In this document: positions 10,691 through 22,200 of the stretch, in pieces | Numbering within the stretch: the stretch's first letter is position 1 | Layout: each line of letters starts with the position of its first letter | NCBI GenBank assembly: GCA_030998225.1 | Contig: JAPYXD010000727.1 | Location: 6,386,001-6,450,000 of the forward strand | DNA from: Diplolepis rosae | Taxonomy: Eukaryota > Arthropoda > Insecta > Hymenoptera > Diplolepididae | Length of the DNA: 64,000 nucleotides | Direction: 5' to 3' | Notes under the pieces: generated by a model | Told to the model about the DNA's origin: nothing | What the model saw: the letters and a program-made list of their open reading frames with translations, nothing else | Database searches by the model: none | Program-made: the position numbers and the translations under genes

Positions 10691-10970
10691 TGAAAAGCGC
10701 GCGCTTAGCTAGTCACGTCACGAGACAGATGTAAATGTCAACAACCGTGTTATTTGCTCTCAAAAATCAATTAAAAAGTCAATTAAAGAAAAGATTCGCC
10801 GCGGAAAATGATGAAAAATTGTTTCGTGGTATATTTAATTCTGAAAATCAAAAGTCTTGTAGTTTGCAACCACTGCAAAAAAATTTTTACCGAATAATAC
10901 AATAGATGATCACTATGTGGTTATAACATTTCAAATGTGACATTAAGTAAGCTTATTTTTTATTATTCAG

Positions 10971-11177
10971 TTGGAGGAAGATCTTGAAAACTTCATGCGA
11001 TTCAAATTGGATCCTTCTGCAAACTTACATTTAAAGGAAGGAGCAGTACCTCGATTTTTCGCTTGCCAAAAAGATCAAAAACGCGTTTTTGCTGTCACTA
11101 GTAATGGAAAACTGCATGTAAATGGATACAGTCAGCTGATTCAAATATACTGCCTAGTGACGTCACTCGTAGCGTAA
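10971..11177 (+). pseudogene. THAP-domain fragment, probably transposon-derived
   Basis: A frame opens directly after a TATTATTCAG acceptor and runs 68 codons to a stop. Residues LHLKEGAVPRFF match the conserved C-terminal AVPxxF box of THAP zinc-finger domains, the DNA-binding module of P-element-type transposases and many host proteins. The N-terminal C2CH cysteines are not present, and the downstream residues (VTSNGKLHV...) soon end at a stop. I infer a broken exon. Confidence 0.5.
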
Positions 11178-11413
11178 ACCAATCACCGAATTTTTTTCGC
11201 GCCTTGTACAAAATCATTCTTTGAACGGAAATAGTGTCAGAATAGATTAAAATAATTTTTGGTTTAAAAAAAATTGACTCTTAATTTTTCATGCAAGGAG
11301 TCTATTCAAAACTTTCGACATTTTTCGCCTTGAACTGTGATTGGCCAGATTAGAATGCTTTTTACCAATCACAATCATCTTCATGTAACTTTAAATTTCC
11401 AATATTATATTTT

Positions 11414-11850
11414 CTACCCGTACCAAAAACATCGATCACTGGCGGAACAACAAACCCACGTGACAAATGTTTTTCTTGTGGGTTTTAAATTGACGGCTAT
11501 TTTAAATTATAATTTTCAGCAACTGTGCTCTATTATGATTTTTTATATTCTTCTTGTAAAAAGGATGTATTGCTGTTAACGATTTTGGCAGTAATAAGTG
11601 GAAAAAGCATGAAATATAGAAGTAGTACCTCTGGTAGTACAGATAAAAAGCTCACTGGAGAGGTTATGCAGCTGTCAAAAAGGCTACAAAATGCATCCAT
11701 AAGTGGAATAAAGCGTAATTTAAGTAAATTTCCAAGAGATTTGTGATGAATAAAGTCATATACATTAATATTTTATTATATAAAGTATTTGTTATTAATC
11801 ATTTGGGTTTGTTGTTCCTCCAGTGATCGAGATGTTTTTGGCACGGATAG
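11414..11850 (+). mobile_element. Small TIR element, copy A, with an open exon-like frame
   Basis: The ends are inverted: CTACCCGTACCAAAAACAT on the left and the complement of CTATCCGTGCCAAAAACAT on the right, continuing into ATCACTGG and GGAACAACAAACCCA. A TTTTCAG acceptor at 11519 opens a frame of 74 complete codons after the split acceptor codon; it includes LTGEVMQLSKRLQNAS and SGIKRNLSKFPRDL and stops at 11746. Copy B lies inverted at 15782-16207. I do not recognise the protein; it may be the last exon of the parent transposase. Confidence 0.65.
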
Positions 11851-12204
11851 TAGAAATTAAAATGCAATACCAGACCGTACCAAACTGATACATTTTGTAG
11901 AAAATCAAGGACGTAATGTACGTATAATGTATATGTAATTACCTAAGATATTTTACATATGTTACATACCCATCTCTGTCTATGAGAGAACGTAATTGAT
12001 GTTTACCGGTAAAATTTATATTATTCGGAGAGTTTAAATATATTAATAGTTAGATTGTCATCCTTGAAAGTTCAAAAATAACAGTAACATTTTAACTCGA
12101 AACAAAAGTACTATAGCAACGCAGGTTTTAAAAGATTTCTCTTGCTGAAACTTATAGGTTGTGTGTTGGATCGTTGAGTGTATGATGCTGTAAGAATTGT
12201 AAAA

Positions 12205-13445
12205 ATGGTTCGAAGTTTCGTCAGAAACAGGCAAAAAACATTGCTTTATGTCGGTTTTGCATGCGTTGGAGCCTATGTTGCTTATCGTTATTGGAAAAAG
12301 CGGCTTTTAAAAACCATTGATGAAGGATTTGAGGAAGTTTCAAAGGTTAGCGTTACTTTAGTTTTATCGCTTTTAATCATATTTGTATTAGTTATTTTTA
12401 TTGTATAAATTTCTATTATTCAATATATTATACACGGTTATACTTTTTGGACTAGAGCATGAAAATGTTGTTTTATTTCATTTAAAAACTTTAAAAACGA
12501 AAGTATCAAAACCTAACCTCTATTGAAATTGATAAATATGAATGTTTGCAAACATTAGTAAAATTCAATAACAATTTGTATGAAAATGAGCACTGATTTT
12601 TCAAACTACATGCATCTTTAATTTTTTGTTTCACAGATATATAGCTCCACGCATACTAATTTTGTAGAAGCATTTTTCTTATATTCATTTGAATTGAATT
12701 TCAGATGGATGACACCAATGAGCGAAGAGTTCTTCTTCTCGGCTTAGAAGGAGCAGGAAAAACCTCTATGATGAATCAGGCTACAGCAGCAAACGTGGAA
12801 GGCAATACATACGTAGTACCTCCTCAACCAACTCACGGGTTCGCCGTTTATAGATTGAAATATGGCCCATACACCTATAATGTTTGGGAAAGTTCGTAAA
12901 AACGCGAGATTTATATTCTAATCTTTATGGATAATCTTAATTTGAATTCATCTTGATTATAACTAATTTCCGTTACTAGTCGGAGGTGCAGCCGATACAA
13001 GGCAGTATTGGAGTAATTTTCTTCAAGACACGGACCTTCTGCTATTTATGGTTGATGCCACTTCCGATTCGCATAAACTATCTCTTGCCGTTTCTATTCT
13101 AAAGCAATTGTTAGGAGATTCCAGGATGGATAATGTTCCGATTTTAGTAATCGCCAATAAGCAGGTATTTATTATTATTGTAAAGTAAATCTATACAAAT
13201 TTAGGAATAGACGTAAATTAAAAATGGTGTAATTTTTGTAGGATGTTCCGAACGCCCTTAGGCCAGAAGAAGTTAAAGAAGCGTTAGATCTATTAAGCAT
13301 ATCTCCACACAAACATAAAGTTGAAGTCATAGGATGTCAAACTCGCCCATTGCCTGAATTGCCATTGGGAACGAAGGAATATACTTGGCATCATCCTTCG
13401 GTAGCTGTGGTGGAAAAAAAGATTTTTACTATGGCAAACTCTTGA
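12205..13445 (+). CDS. ARL10-like small GTPase with N-terminal membrane anchor
   Basis: Four exons (12205-12345, 12705-12891, 12980-13164, 13242-13445) join in frame to 238 aa; all introns are GT-AG. Residues 1-47 hold a hydrophobic segment (LLYVGFACVGAYVAYRYW) followed by basic residues, a likely signal anchor. The G domain starts with the P-loop GLEGAGKTS, continues with WEIGG (the DxGG switch-2 position) and ends its core with NKQD, split across exons 3 and 4. The Gln that follows GG in most Arf/Arl proteins is Ala here (IGGAAD), so intrinsic hydrolysis may be weak. An Arf-type Gly2 myristoylation site is absent; the anchor replaces it, as in ARL10/ARL9. The start at 12205 is the first ATG of the frame. 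The gene is convergent with NOP16, and AATAAA lies at 13907. Other ARL subfamilies are possible. Confidence 0.85.
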
Positions 13446-14277
13446 ATAATTTTCACTCCCCCACATGCTTTAATATTTGAGTAAGTCCTATAAGTCGTGC
13501 ATTATGCACTTTATTTTTTTATTCAATGTATAATTTTTTACAACTACGTGTTCAAGAAGTATACTTATGAATAATAATCAGGAACTTAGTTCAAGAATTT
13601 CTAAATAAGGATATATTGATTTTAATAAGTGTACGTACATGCGTATTTGTTGTGATGTATGAAAGTGTGTTAACTTTATTGCCTTAAGAAAATCTGTATT
13701 AATCGTAAAACTTTTGGTATGCGAGGTTATGAACATTAGTGTTTCTTAGAAAAAATTTCAACTAGATTATTTTTTCCCACCTTTTACAAAAAATGCTTTT
13801 ATACTTCAAAATTAAATATGATAAAAAGTATGCTTAATTTACTGATTCAACAATGTTTGATCAATTTCGACTTCCTATACACGTTAAATATAATTTAAAA
13901 GCAATCAATAAAATTCATTGAATCAGAAATAGATTAACGTTCTCTAATTTATTATAAGTTTAGAAAAGATCAAAATTGTAAATATGCCGTAGTATTTGAG
14001 AACCGATTTCTGAAGCAATTTGCTGTGCAGATTCATTTTCGCTGTGATAATACCTTTGTTAACCTTTAAAACACCATTTTATCAATGTTGTCACACTAAT
14101 ATCGAAGATACTTTCAGTATAATAAATAATCTTCACATCTTATTTTACAAAACATTTTATTATATTAACCTGAGTTATTAAATTCACATAAATAATCATA
14201 TGTAATGTGATTTTTGCAGCGAGTCATAAAAAACGCATCAATAAAGAATAAACTTCAACAATTTTATTATGAAAAAT
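13446..14277. other. Convergent 3' region between the ARL-like gene and NOP16
   Basis: AATAAA at 13907-13912 (+) could end the GTPase mRNA with a ~460-nt 3' UTR. On the minus strand AATAAA lies at 14263-14268, only about 10 nt after the NOP16 stop. No further gene is seen. Confidence 0.6.
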
Positions 14278-15681
14278 TTAGTCACTGCCATCTTCCGAAT
14301 CCGTGACAAATTCACCGTCGTCTAGAATATCGTCTTCAGATAATTCCTCACTGCTTAAGTCACTCAGATTTACAAACTCTGAATTACCTTCATCTCCCTC
14401 AAGTTCTTCTTCACTTTCGCTGTCACTCGAAGGTAACTTCTCCAATTGTTTGGCTCGTTTATTAGTTTTCTCATTACCTTCTATTTTTCTTTTTTCGTGC
14501 GAAACCTTCTCACTTTCAGTAAAACTATTGGCATCACTGTTCTGAATTTTATTCATACTATTATTTGATTTTATCTGAAGAACGCCGTTCGATGCTTCGT
14601 TTAAAGTTTCCTTTTCTTGTTTTTTCAAAGACTTTTTGACTCCTTTTTCATCCTCACTATCTTCATCAAGCGAAAGCTTCAATTTCTTATCAGATGTGGG
14701 ATAGCTTTGGTTTTTCTGTTTGCTATCAGAAGTAAACTGCGACAAGGATTCTCTTGCAGATGGCTCAATCGATTCTTCTTCCCATCCTTTTCCAATTGTT
14801 GAAACCTTTTTAGGTTTCTTAGAAACACAGTATTTCTGAAAATTCTCCACAGCTCTCTGCTTCTTTGTTTCTTCCAAAGGTGTTGGATCGTCTAAAACTA
14901 TTTCTCCTTTTTTGATGAGGTATTCAGCATATTGCTCTGGAACGTTTTTGAAAGTGTTTATTTTTGCGCGTATTTGACGCCAAGTCAGTTGGTAATAATT
15001 TTTCTTATCTCTAGTCATTGCCTAGAAAAAACCAAGTAAAATCGTTAGGAACACTACAATACTAAAACATTTGATTTTTAGCAAGGAGGATATCTTGAAT
15101 ATATTATTTTCTTACCTTATAATCGTCTCCATATTTATCCATCATGTAAGTAACAAACTGAACTTGGCCTTTAGGTAATTTAAACATTCTTTCTCTTGGA
15201 GCTCTCGCTTCTTTCTCCAGATCTTCAGCAACGTGTGCTTTTAAAGGTCGTTTCTCAATCTCGTAATCTTCCTCAGAAAAAGTAGCAGTGGCAATAACTT
15301 CATTCTTAATATTTTCAACCGTGTCATTTATTCTATTTGGAATTTTTAAAACTTCATTGGGATCATAAGCCAGGCCCATTTCTTTTAAATTAACCCTCGT
15401 GGAGTGTTTAACCTCCCAAGCATCTTTAATTTTACTACTACAATTAAGAAAAACAAAAAAGTGGATTTTCAATTTTTGTTATCAAAATAAAAATTTTGAA
15501 TATTTATTTCATCAGAAATTTCTAATAATTAATAATTATGTAGTTTCTAATAATTTCATGAAAATAGTAGGAATAATTACCATTTTATTGTTGGCAGTTT
15601 ATCCAACTTGTTTCGAAGTCTTTTTCGATTAACATTCGCCTGAAATCTCTTCCTGCGTTTCACTTTTCTTATTTTCGTCAT
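14278..15681 (-). CDS. Nop16: Nucleolar protein 16 (NOP16), with long acidic C-terminal tail
   Basis: Three exons on the minus strand (15681-15581, 15437-15116, 15021-14278) join in frame to 388 aa. NOP16 acts in the nucleolus in 60S ribosomal subunit biogenesis. Exon 1 is very basic (MTKIRKVKRRKRFQANVNRK). Exon 2 has CSKIKDAWE, LKEMGLAYDPNE and VTYMMDKYGDDYK; exon 3 opens AMTRDKKNYYQLT and continues QIRAKINTFKN. This is the order and spacing of the conserved family blocks. After about residue 185 a ~200-residue Ser/Lys/Glu/Asp-rich tail (ending DILDDGEFVTDSEDGSD) has no counterpart in the human protein, which is about 178 aa. The introns are short, and the exon 1 donor splits the Cys codon of CSK. 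Identity is confident; the role of the tail is unknown. Confidence 0.92.
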
Positions 15682-15781
15682 TTTACGGAAATAATACTGC
15701 TTTGGAAATTAAGAGAAATAAAATTTCAAGTACACGTGTTTATTAGAAAATGCCGATAATCTAAGACATTTTTGACTTCTA

Positions 15782-16207
15782 CTACTCGTGCTAAAAACAT
15801 CTCGATTACTGAAGGAACAACAAACCCAAATGATTAACAAGAAATACTTTATATAATAAAATATTAATGTATATGACTTTATTCATCACAAATCTCTTGG
15901 AAATTTACTTCAATTACGCTTTATTCCACTTATCGATGCATTTTGTAGCCTTTTTGATAGCTGCATAACCTCTCCAGTGCGCTTTTTATCTGTACTACTT
16001 CTATATTTCATGCTTTTTCCACTTATTACTGCCGAAATTGTTAACAGCAATAGATCCTATTTACAAGAAGAATATAAAAAATCATAATAGAGCACAGTTA
16101 CTGCAAAATTATAATTTAAAACAGCCGGCAAGTCAAATCCTACAAGAAAAGCATTAGTCACGTGGGTTTGTTGTCCCCCCAGTGATCGATGTTTTAGGCA
16201 TGGATAG
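15782..16207 (-). mobile_element. Small TIR element, copy B (inverted relative of 11414-11850)
   Basis: The ends carry CTCGTGCTAAAAACATCTCG and the complement of CTATCCATGCCTAAAACAT. Internal sequence matches copy A throughout on the opposite strand, but the frame is broken by at least two in-frame stops (after the CK pair and in the SGIKRN block), and about 11 bp (CCTCTGGTAGT of copy A) are missing. Copies A and B bracket the ARL/NOP16 pair. Confidence 0.7.
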
Positions 16208-16479
16208 GAATAAAAAATGCGCATTACCTGCTAATACATAAAATGCATCTAGAGACCTGAAATGCAGATTTTTAAATTAAAATTTTCATAAATTCTCTGA
16301 AAGGAAAATATTATTGTTTATATTTTCGGCACTATAACCTGATTTTTAATGACCAAGAATTTCAACAGATTATACATACTCTGATTTTACAATTCCAGCA
16401 GTTATGCGCTCTCTACACAGCCACCAATCTGCATCAACGTTCCAGTAAACGTTTAGCAAAACGAACGCTAGATGCGCTA

Positions 16480-16652
16480 GTATCGTTCCAGGAAAAGTTG
16501 GGCCCTTCTTTAGTTTTCATCGCCATTGTGATTGATTGTGATTGTAGTCGTTGGTAGCTTGCGTTTGCACAGCTGCGATTTCAAAACTTCACATTTCTTA
16601 TGAAGTTATGAAAACAACTGTCATGAAATTAACAATGCTTCGAAAAAGTAGA
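16480..16652 (+). other. Candidate first (5' UTR) exon of the 19203-24209 gene
   Basis: A GC-richer stretch ends in a perfect donor (AGTAGA/GTAAGT, exon end 16652). It holds a short upstream frame from ATG 16608 (MKTTVMKLTMLRKSR). The next good acceptor is TTTTTTCAG before 18965, where the joined short frame stops after ten codons. I infer a non-coding leader with an upstream ORF; the transcription start is not defined. Confidence 0.4.
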
Positions 16653-18964
16653 GTAAGTAGCTCTTCAATTATAATCGAAAAAGTTGTGTTTTCGCTTCTA
16701 TATAAACGTAATTAATCTTTAAATACTCGGCTACGAAATGCTAACAACAATAGAGAATACCTGGCTACTTTTTTCGTTCTACTTGCATATCTATTAAGAC
16801 GTGTTTTCTCATTATTTAGTTTTGAATAGATTGTATTTTTTTAACATCTTTCAGTTTCTATTGTTTATTTTACGAAAGTGAGTTGGAATTTACTAATTGA
16901 AGAAAATTTAACAACTAAAAAAGTTTTTGTAAATATATATAATAGGTGATTCGAAACAACTGTCAGCTCTGAACTTTCACTTTCCTAATTATTTGACCTA
17001 TTCCAGTATTTTGTGTACTTTATTTGGAATCCTAATGCTAATATTTTGATGCGTCAGTTTTCGTATTTGTCATGCAATTTCATTGAAATTATTTTATAAC
17101 TCCTTTGTTATTTAAAATTATAATTTAGATAGAAAAAAAATCTAAATAATAAAATTCAAGTTTCAAGCATGTGAATCACGCAAGGCCAATTATTATTTTA
17201 GTTTACTAATTTAGATGTGTTTAATTAGTTTAAATAATTATGAAATTTATAAAAATTGCATCTGTGTGAACTATATTTGCAACATTTTGATACGTTGATT
17301 CTGTTAAATTTACAGTCTTGTATTTGTTTACGAATATTAAATTAGTGATAAACATATCCTTTACTCATATTGTGTTTATATCCGGTATTGACATATGTTT
17401 ACATGTACCATGACTTTTTGCCCGCTCTATACACTCAAAATTAATATAAAAGAATATACGTATGTAATGTGCCAATAATAAAGTTAAAAACAAGAAAACT
17501 ATTTTATAAGTATAATATAACAGGTACTTTAAATTCAAAAAATAAAAATTACTTTACTGTATCAATATTTTATCAATAATAACAACAAGAAACAATATAT
17601 AAATAACTAATTTTATCTTTACTTCATAACCCTATTTATCTATATTTAACAAACAGGATAAAAAACAATCTATAATACACTTTTAAAGTAATTGAAATTG
17701 CATTTGATTGTGAATATTGAAAGAATATCAAGCTTGCAGTCAGAAATTAATCGCGTCGCGAAAAGTAAACATGATATGAACCATGGCGTATTTGATTACA
17801 AAAGCATGTGATCGATAATGCGGATCTCCAATTAAAAGTTAGTATTCTGAGGGTGTGATCAAATAATCATTAGTTAAGTCGTTTGGATTAGTGTTTGTTA
17901 CGTCACGTTTACGTCACTTAAATAATCTGCTACTTTTTTTCCTCCACGTGTCTACATATACATAATATATACTGTCACCGCGCAGTGAAGGTCATTTTAT
18001 CTAACTCACGTTCAGTTTCTGTTTACTAAAACTTCTAGATTTTATATCAAATTTTCAAACTATATGTCAGCTGGAACTTAAGAAAACTCTGTTTCAAAAT
18101 TGAGAAGATTAGATAAATAATTCTTTGTATACAATTTTCATGAAAAGAATTTATGTATATAGTGTTGGTATCGCGCGATAAATTGATACGCGAGCTAAAT
18201 TTGTAAATTATTAAAAAAGTTGAAAATCATAAAAATTAAAAACGTATCTTGACACTTATAAATTAAAATAAAGTAGCACATAGGCAAATTTCTGTGAAAA
18301 TGAAAAAAAATGTTGAGTCCGATGTATATCAAAGCCACAGTAAAACCCACACTAACTCAATAATTTGAGATCAATAAACAAATCGTTTATTAGTTGAAAG
18401 CGTCTCTTTTTCCACAGAAAAATTTTGAATTATTTGAAAATTAAATTTATATTTAAACACTTAACATCGGTATCAAACATGTCACAATATAAAAATATTT
18501 AACTTTAGTCATCAGAATTCTCATTTTTCTTTACACATGAGACGTATATTAATAGCTTGTATTGATATTTATCTTTTCTTAAGTTGCTGTTATACTTTAT
18601 TTATTATATTCTCTTGAAAATGGATTCCGGACAAGTATCCATGAAAGCTTTCGTTTTACATAAATCGTAATCTTAGAGAACTGGAATAGCTACATCTTGC
18701 ACGCTGTAGGGTTTCGCGTTATTGCAGGCCGTTGAACTAAAATGTTAACTATAGGAAAGCTTTACATAGGCCAACTGAAAAGTTGAACAACAAAATTGAT
18801 TTAAAATGTATTATAGTTAACATTGGCCTGAATAAAGTACTTTTTCTTCATTTATGTATTGATAAATCAGTGGAAAATTGAAAAAGAATTAGGTATATAA
18901 GGATAAAATATGGTTTAAGTTTATATCATTTTATTAAAGAGATATGTATTAATTGTTTTTTCAG
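16653..18964. other. Candidate 5' UTR intron or intergenic AT-rich DNA
   Basis: No coding exon is supported. A cluster at about 17890-18000 holds TTACGTCACGTTTACGTCAC (two TTACGTCA-type sites) and CACCGCGCAG, which could be regulatory. The word AGCGTCTCTTTTTCCACAGA at 18400 resembles one arm of the hairpin at 59223-59345. Confidence 0.4.
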
Positions 18965-19202
18965 GTCAGTAGAACGGTGTTGAGGTCAAACTCCTAGTAA
19001 CCACGTGACAAGTCAGAGCTTTTTGGGTCCAATATTCAATCATATCGCAATCAACAATCCACCTAATTCCGCAGCTGTTTAATTTTTACGCAAAGAATAC
19101 CACTTTGACTATCCGTAAACACAAGGAGAAATTGCTCATTCGTATCGGCAAATTTTGACGAAACTCGCACTTCACTTTTTCTAGCATATAGAGAAGATCA
19201 AG

Positions 19203-22200
19203 ATGGGATCCGCTAGACCACAAGATAATTCTCTTGGGGGAGGCATTTCCTTGCCTAAGTGGATGAAGGGGAAATTCGAAAACAAGTATGCTGAAATTTA
19301 AATTCAATCCATTTTTCTAATTTAACTTATCGAAATACGAATTTGAAAGACGTATTTTAAGCATACTCAAGTTCTTCAACCAAAGATGTATGCAACTTTG
19401 GTCACTAAATTTCAAAAGACACGTTTCCATTCAAATTTAATACGTCATACAAGCGCTTACATCTTATACAAACTTATTTAGAGCAGTCTTAACCAGATAT
19501 ATTGCGCAGACTTTGTCAATTGACGAATGACTAATAAAAATGAATAATGGTTACTTTTACGACTCAGCATTTTTTATATCTAGCTTTTCATTATCATGGT
19601 TTTCGCTATCACTTGAGGGCTTTGCAATCATTTTCAAACATAAAAATTGGAAGAGTAAAATCAATAGAGATATTTGCACTGAAATTGCAGTATTTAATGC
19701 TAAAAATACATTCAATGATGCAATAAGATTCTTAAGTATCAAATTTCATATTAAAAATATTTTTTATTCTTGTCCAAATTTAGTCGAAGATTTTAATAAT
19801 CACTCCAAATAGTTTTTCTGTATAAAGCTTACCTTATCGATGTAACAAATTAAGCTCTAACACTTTCAACCATTGCAGTTAAAGTTACTCAATTTAAATG
19901 CAAAATATAATTGGTTCATTTTTACATTCTCATCATGGATGAGAAGGTATTGGTTTTATGTGAAAAATGACTTTCGAAATTTTCATCAAATCTTTACGTT
20001 TTGAGACCCCCTGTGTCAGAAAAAATGGTTTTTACGAAAGTGTCTGTCTGTCTGTCTGTCTCTGTCTTTCTGTCTGTCTGTCTGTCTGTCTGTCTGTAGG
20101 TCGTGTGCGGCATAACTCTCGATAGAATTATCAGATTGAATTGAGCTTTGGTACACTTTATCGGAGCCGAAAAAGTAAGGACAAGTTCGTTAACCAGCCA
20201 CATCCAATCAAAATTAAGGGATAGAGCACTACTTTTGTGTTTTTGAAAATAATTTTTTGAAAAAATCAAAAATTTCAATACTGGTTTTTGATAGTGCTCA
20301 TAAATCTCTACAAATTATCCTGATAACATTTTTTGATTAAATCAAAATTAGAAATGTTACAGCATATTCAAATTCGAAAAAAGTCAATATCAAAATTCCA
20401 TTTTCCAGTTAAATTATACGAGATACGAAAAAACGTTATGATACAATATTATTGAATAAATAAAGACCTACAAATTTAAATTGTAACATTTTTTCATAAG
20501 ATGCATATTTTTCTTTTTAATTAAAAAAAAACTATTGAAAATCCAAAATTCAATTTTTTAACAATAATATTGGAAATACCAAAAAAACGTAAGAATACAA
20601 AGTTGTTCGTTTCAAAAAGATCTACAAATTTTGTCTGGCGCAGTTTCTGGAAAAACATATATTTTTCGTTTCAATTCCAAAAAATACGATAAAAATGAAA
20701 AAATTCCATTTTTTAGACAAAATATGTGAAATACAACAAAAACGTTTAAATGGAAAATTGTTTACCTAAATGAGGTCTACAAATTCTGATAAAGAAATTT
20801 CGGGACAGGATGTATATTTTATGTTTTGATTTTTAATATTGAAAAAATTCGATTTTTTTCACCAATATATGTGAGATACGAAATAAGCGTTGTTCTGCAA
20901 AATCGTTTCCTTAAATAAAGATTTTTTAAAATATGTTTATCAAAATCACGTGACCTAATTTACGCAATGTTGCGGTTAATTTTGCTCAAATATGTTATTT
21001 AGTTCGGAAATTAAATACCTTGTTAAAATGATGACATTAGTTAAAAGTCGTTCCGGAAAGAATAAACGTGGTAAGAGTCGGTAACTATATACATTGCGTG
21101 AAAAATGTCCAGTATAAGTTGTTTTCTAGTGTTTGCAAAACTAAGACATTCGAATAGAATTTTAAATTTCTCAAGGTCAACCGATACTTTAAATTAACAA
21201 TATATGTTTCAAAAATGGGTTAGTATTACTAGAATAAAGGAAGTAGATATCTACAAAAGATTTACTGACAAAAGACTGTTTTAATTTTTCTTACTTAATA
21301 TTTCGTATACAAAATACTAATTAACAACTTGAAATATGCATATTTTCAAAGTTTTCATTTATTAGTTTATTCTAAGGTTTCTTTGGTTTATCCTGCTTTT
21401 AAAAAAATAACTGATGAAGTGATAAATATCCTTAATACCAAATATTTGTAAATTTTCTTTAATGACAAAACATTTATGTTCTCGCAAATTCATTGTCAGC
21501 GAAAATTCACACGGAAGTCTGTCTGCCATTCTTATCAATTATCATTTAATTAAAAGATTACATTGTGCTTGAAAATGATGAATCTTATTATCATCATTAA
21601 TCAATTTATCCGAGAAAATAAAAATTACTCCTTTATTTTAATTTGTATTAATTACATGTTAGTTAATTTTTGTTATTAATTGATCAATTGTTATTTATAA
21701 ATACAAAAACAGTGATAAAATCAAAAGGGTTTTGAACTTTCTAGTTACACTGCTATTCAAGATTGCCAACTTCTAGTATTTTAATTTTAAAAGTTCTGAT
21801 TCTTTCTGCGAATTCTTCCTTCAAAAAACCGATTTAGAAAGTGATGGCGACTTGAAAATCAGCTGAATGCTAAAATGCATAATGCTCGTGTATAAGAAGA
21901 AGACGGCATCGATGACTTGGCCTGTTTAGCAGTCACGAGATCATTTATTTTTAGATAGCCGCACATCCAAGCGAGAGTGAAAACTTGTAATTTAGTCTAA
22001 CATCACATTGTTACTATTTAATGATTAAAATGGTGTTTCATGTATTCTTAACAAGTCAACATATATAGGTATACGAATCACTAATTAGTATTAAAAGGAA
22101 AAAAGAATATCAACATATTCAACGATAACATATCAACGACAAATACGTTCCCAACTGAAAAAAGAAGGTAAAATAACGTTTTTGTTTGAGGAAAAAGTTG

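Noticed and set aside
12178..12204. Upstream non-ATG start of the ARL frame (GTG at 12178)
   Set aside because: Eukaryotic context; the first in-frame ATG at 12205 gives a sensible anchor sequence.
19994..20278. 94-codon frame with TDRQTDRQTD
   Set aside because: Translation of the (TCTG)n microsatellite.
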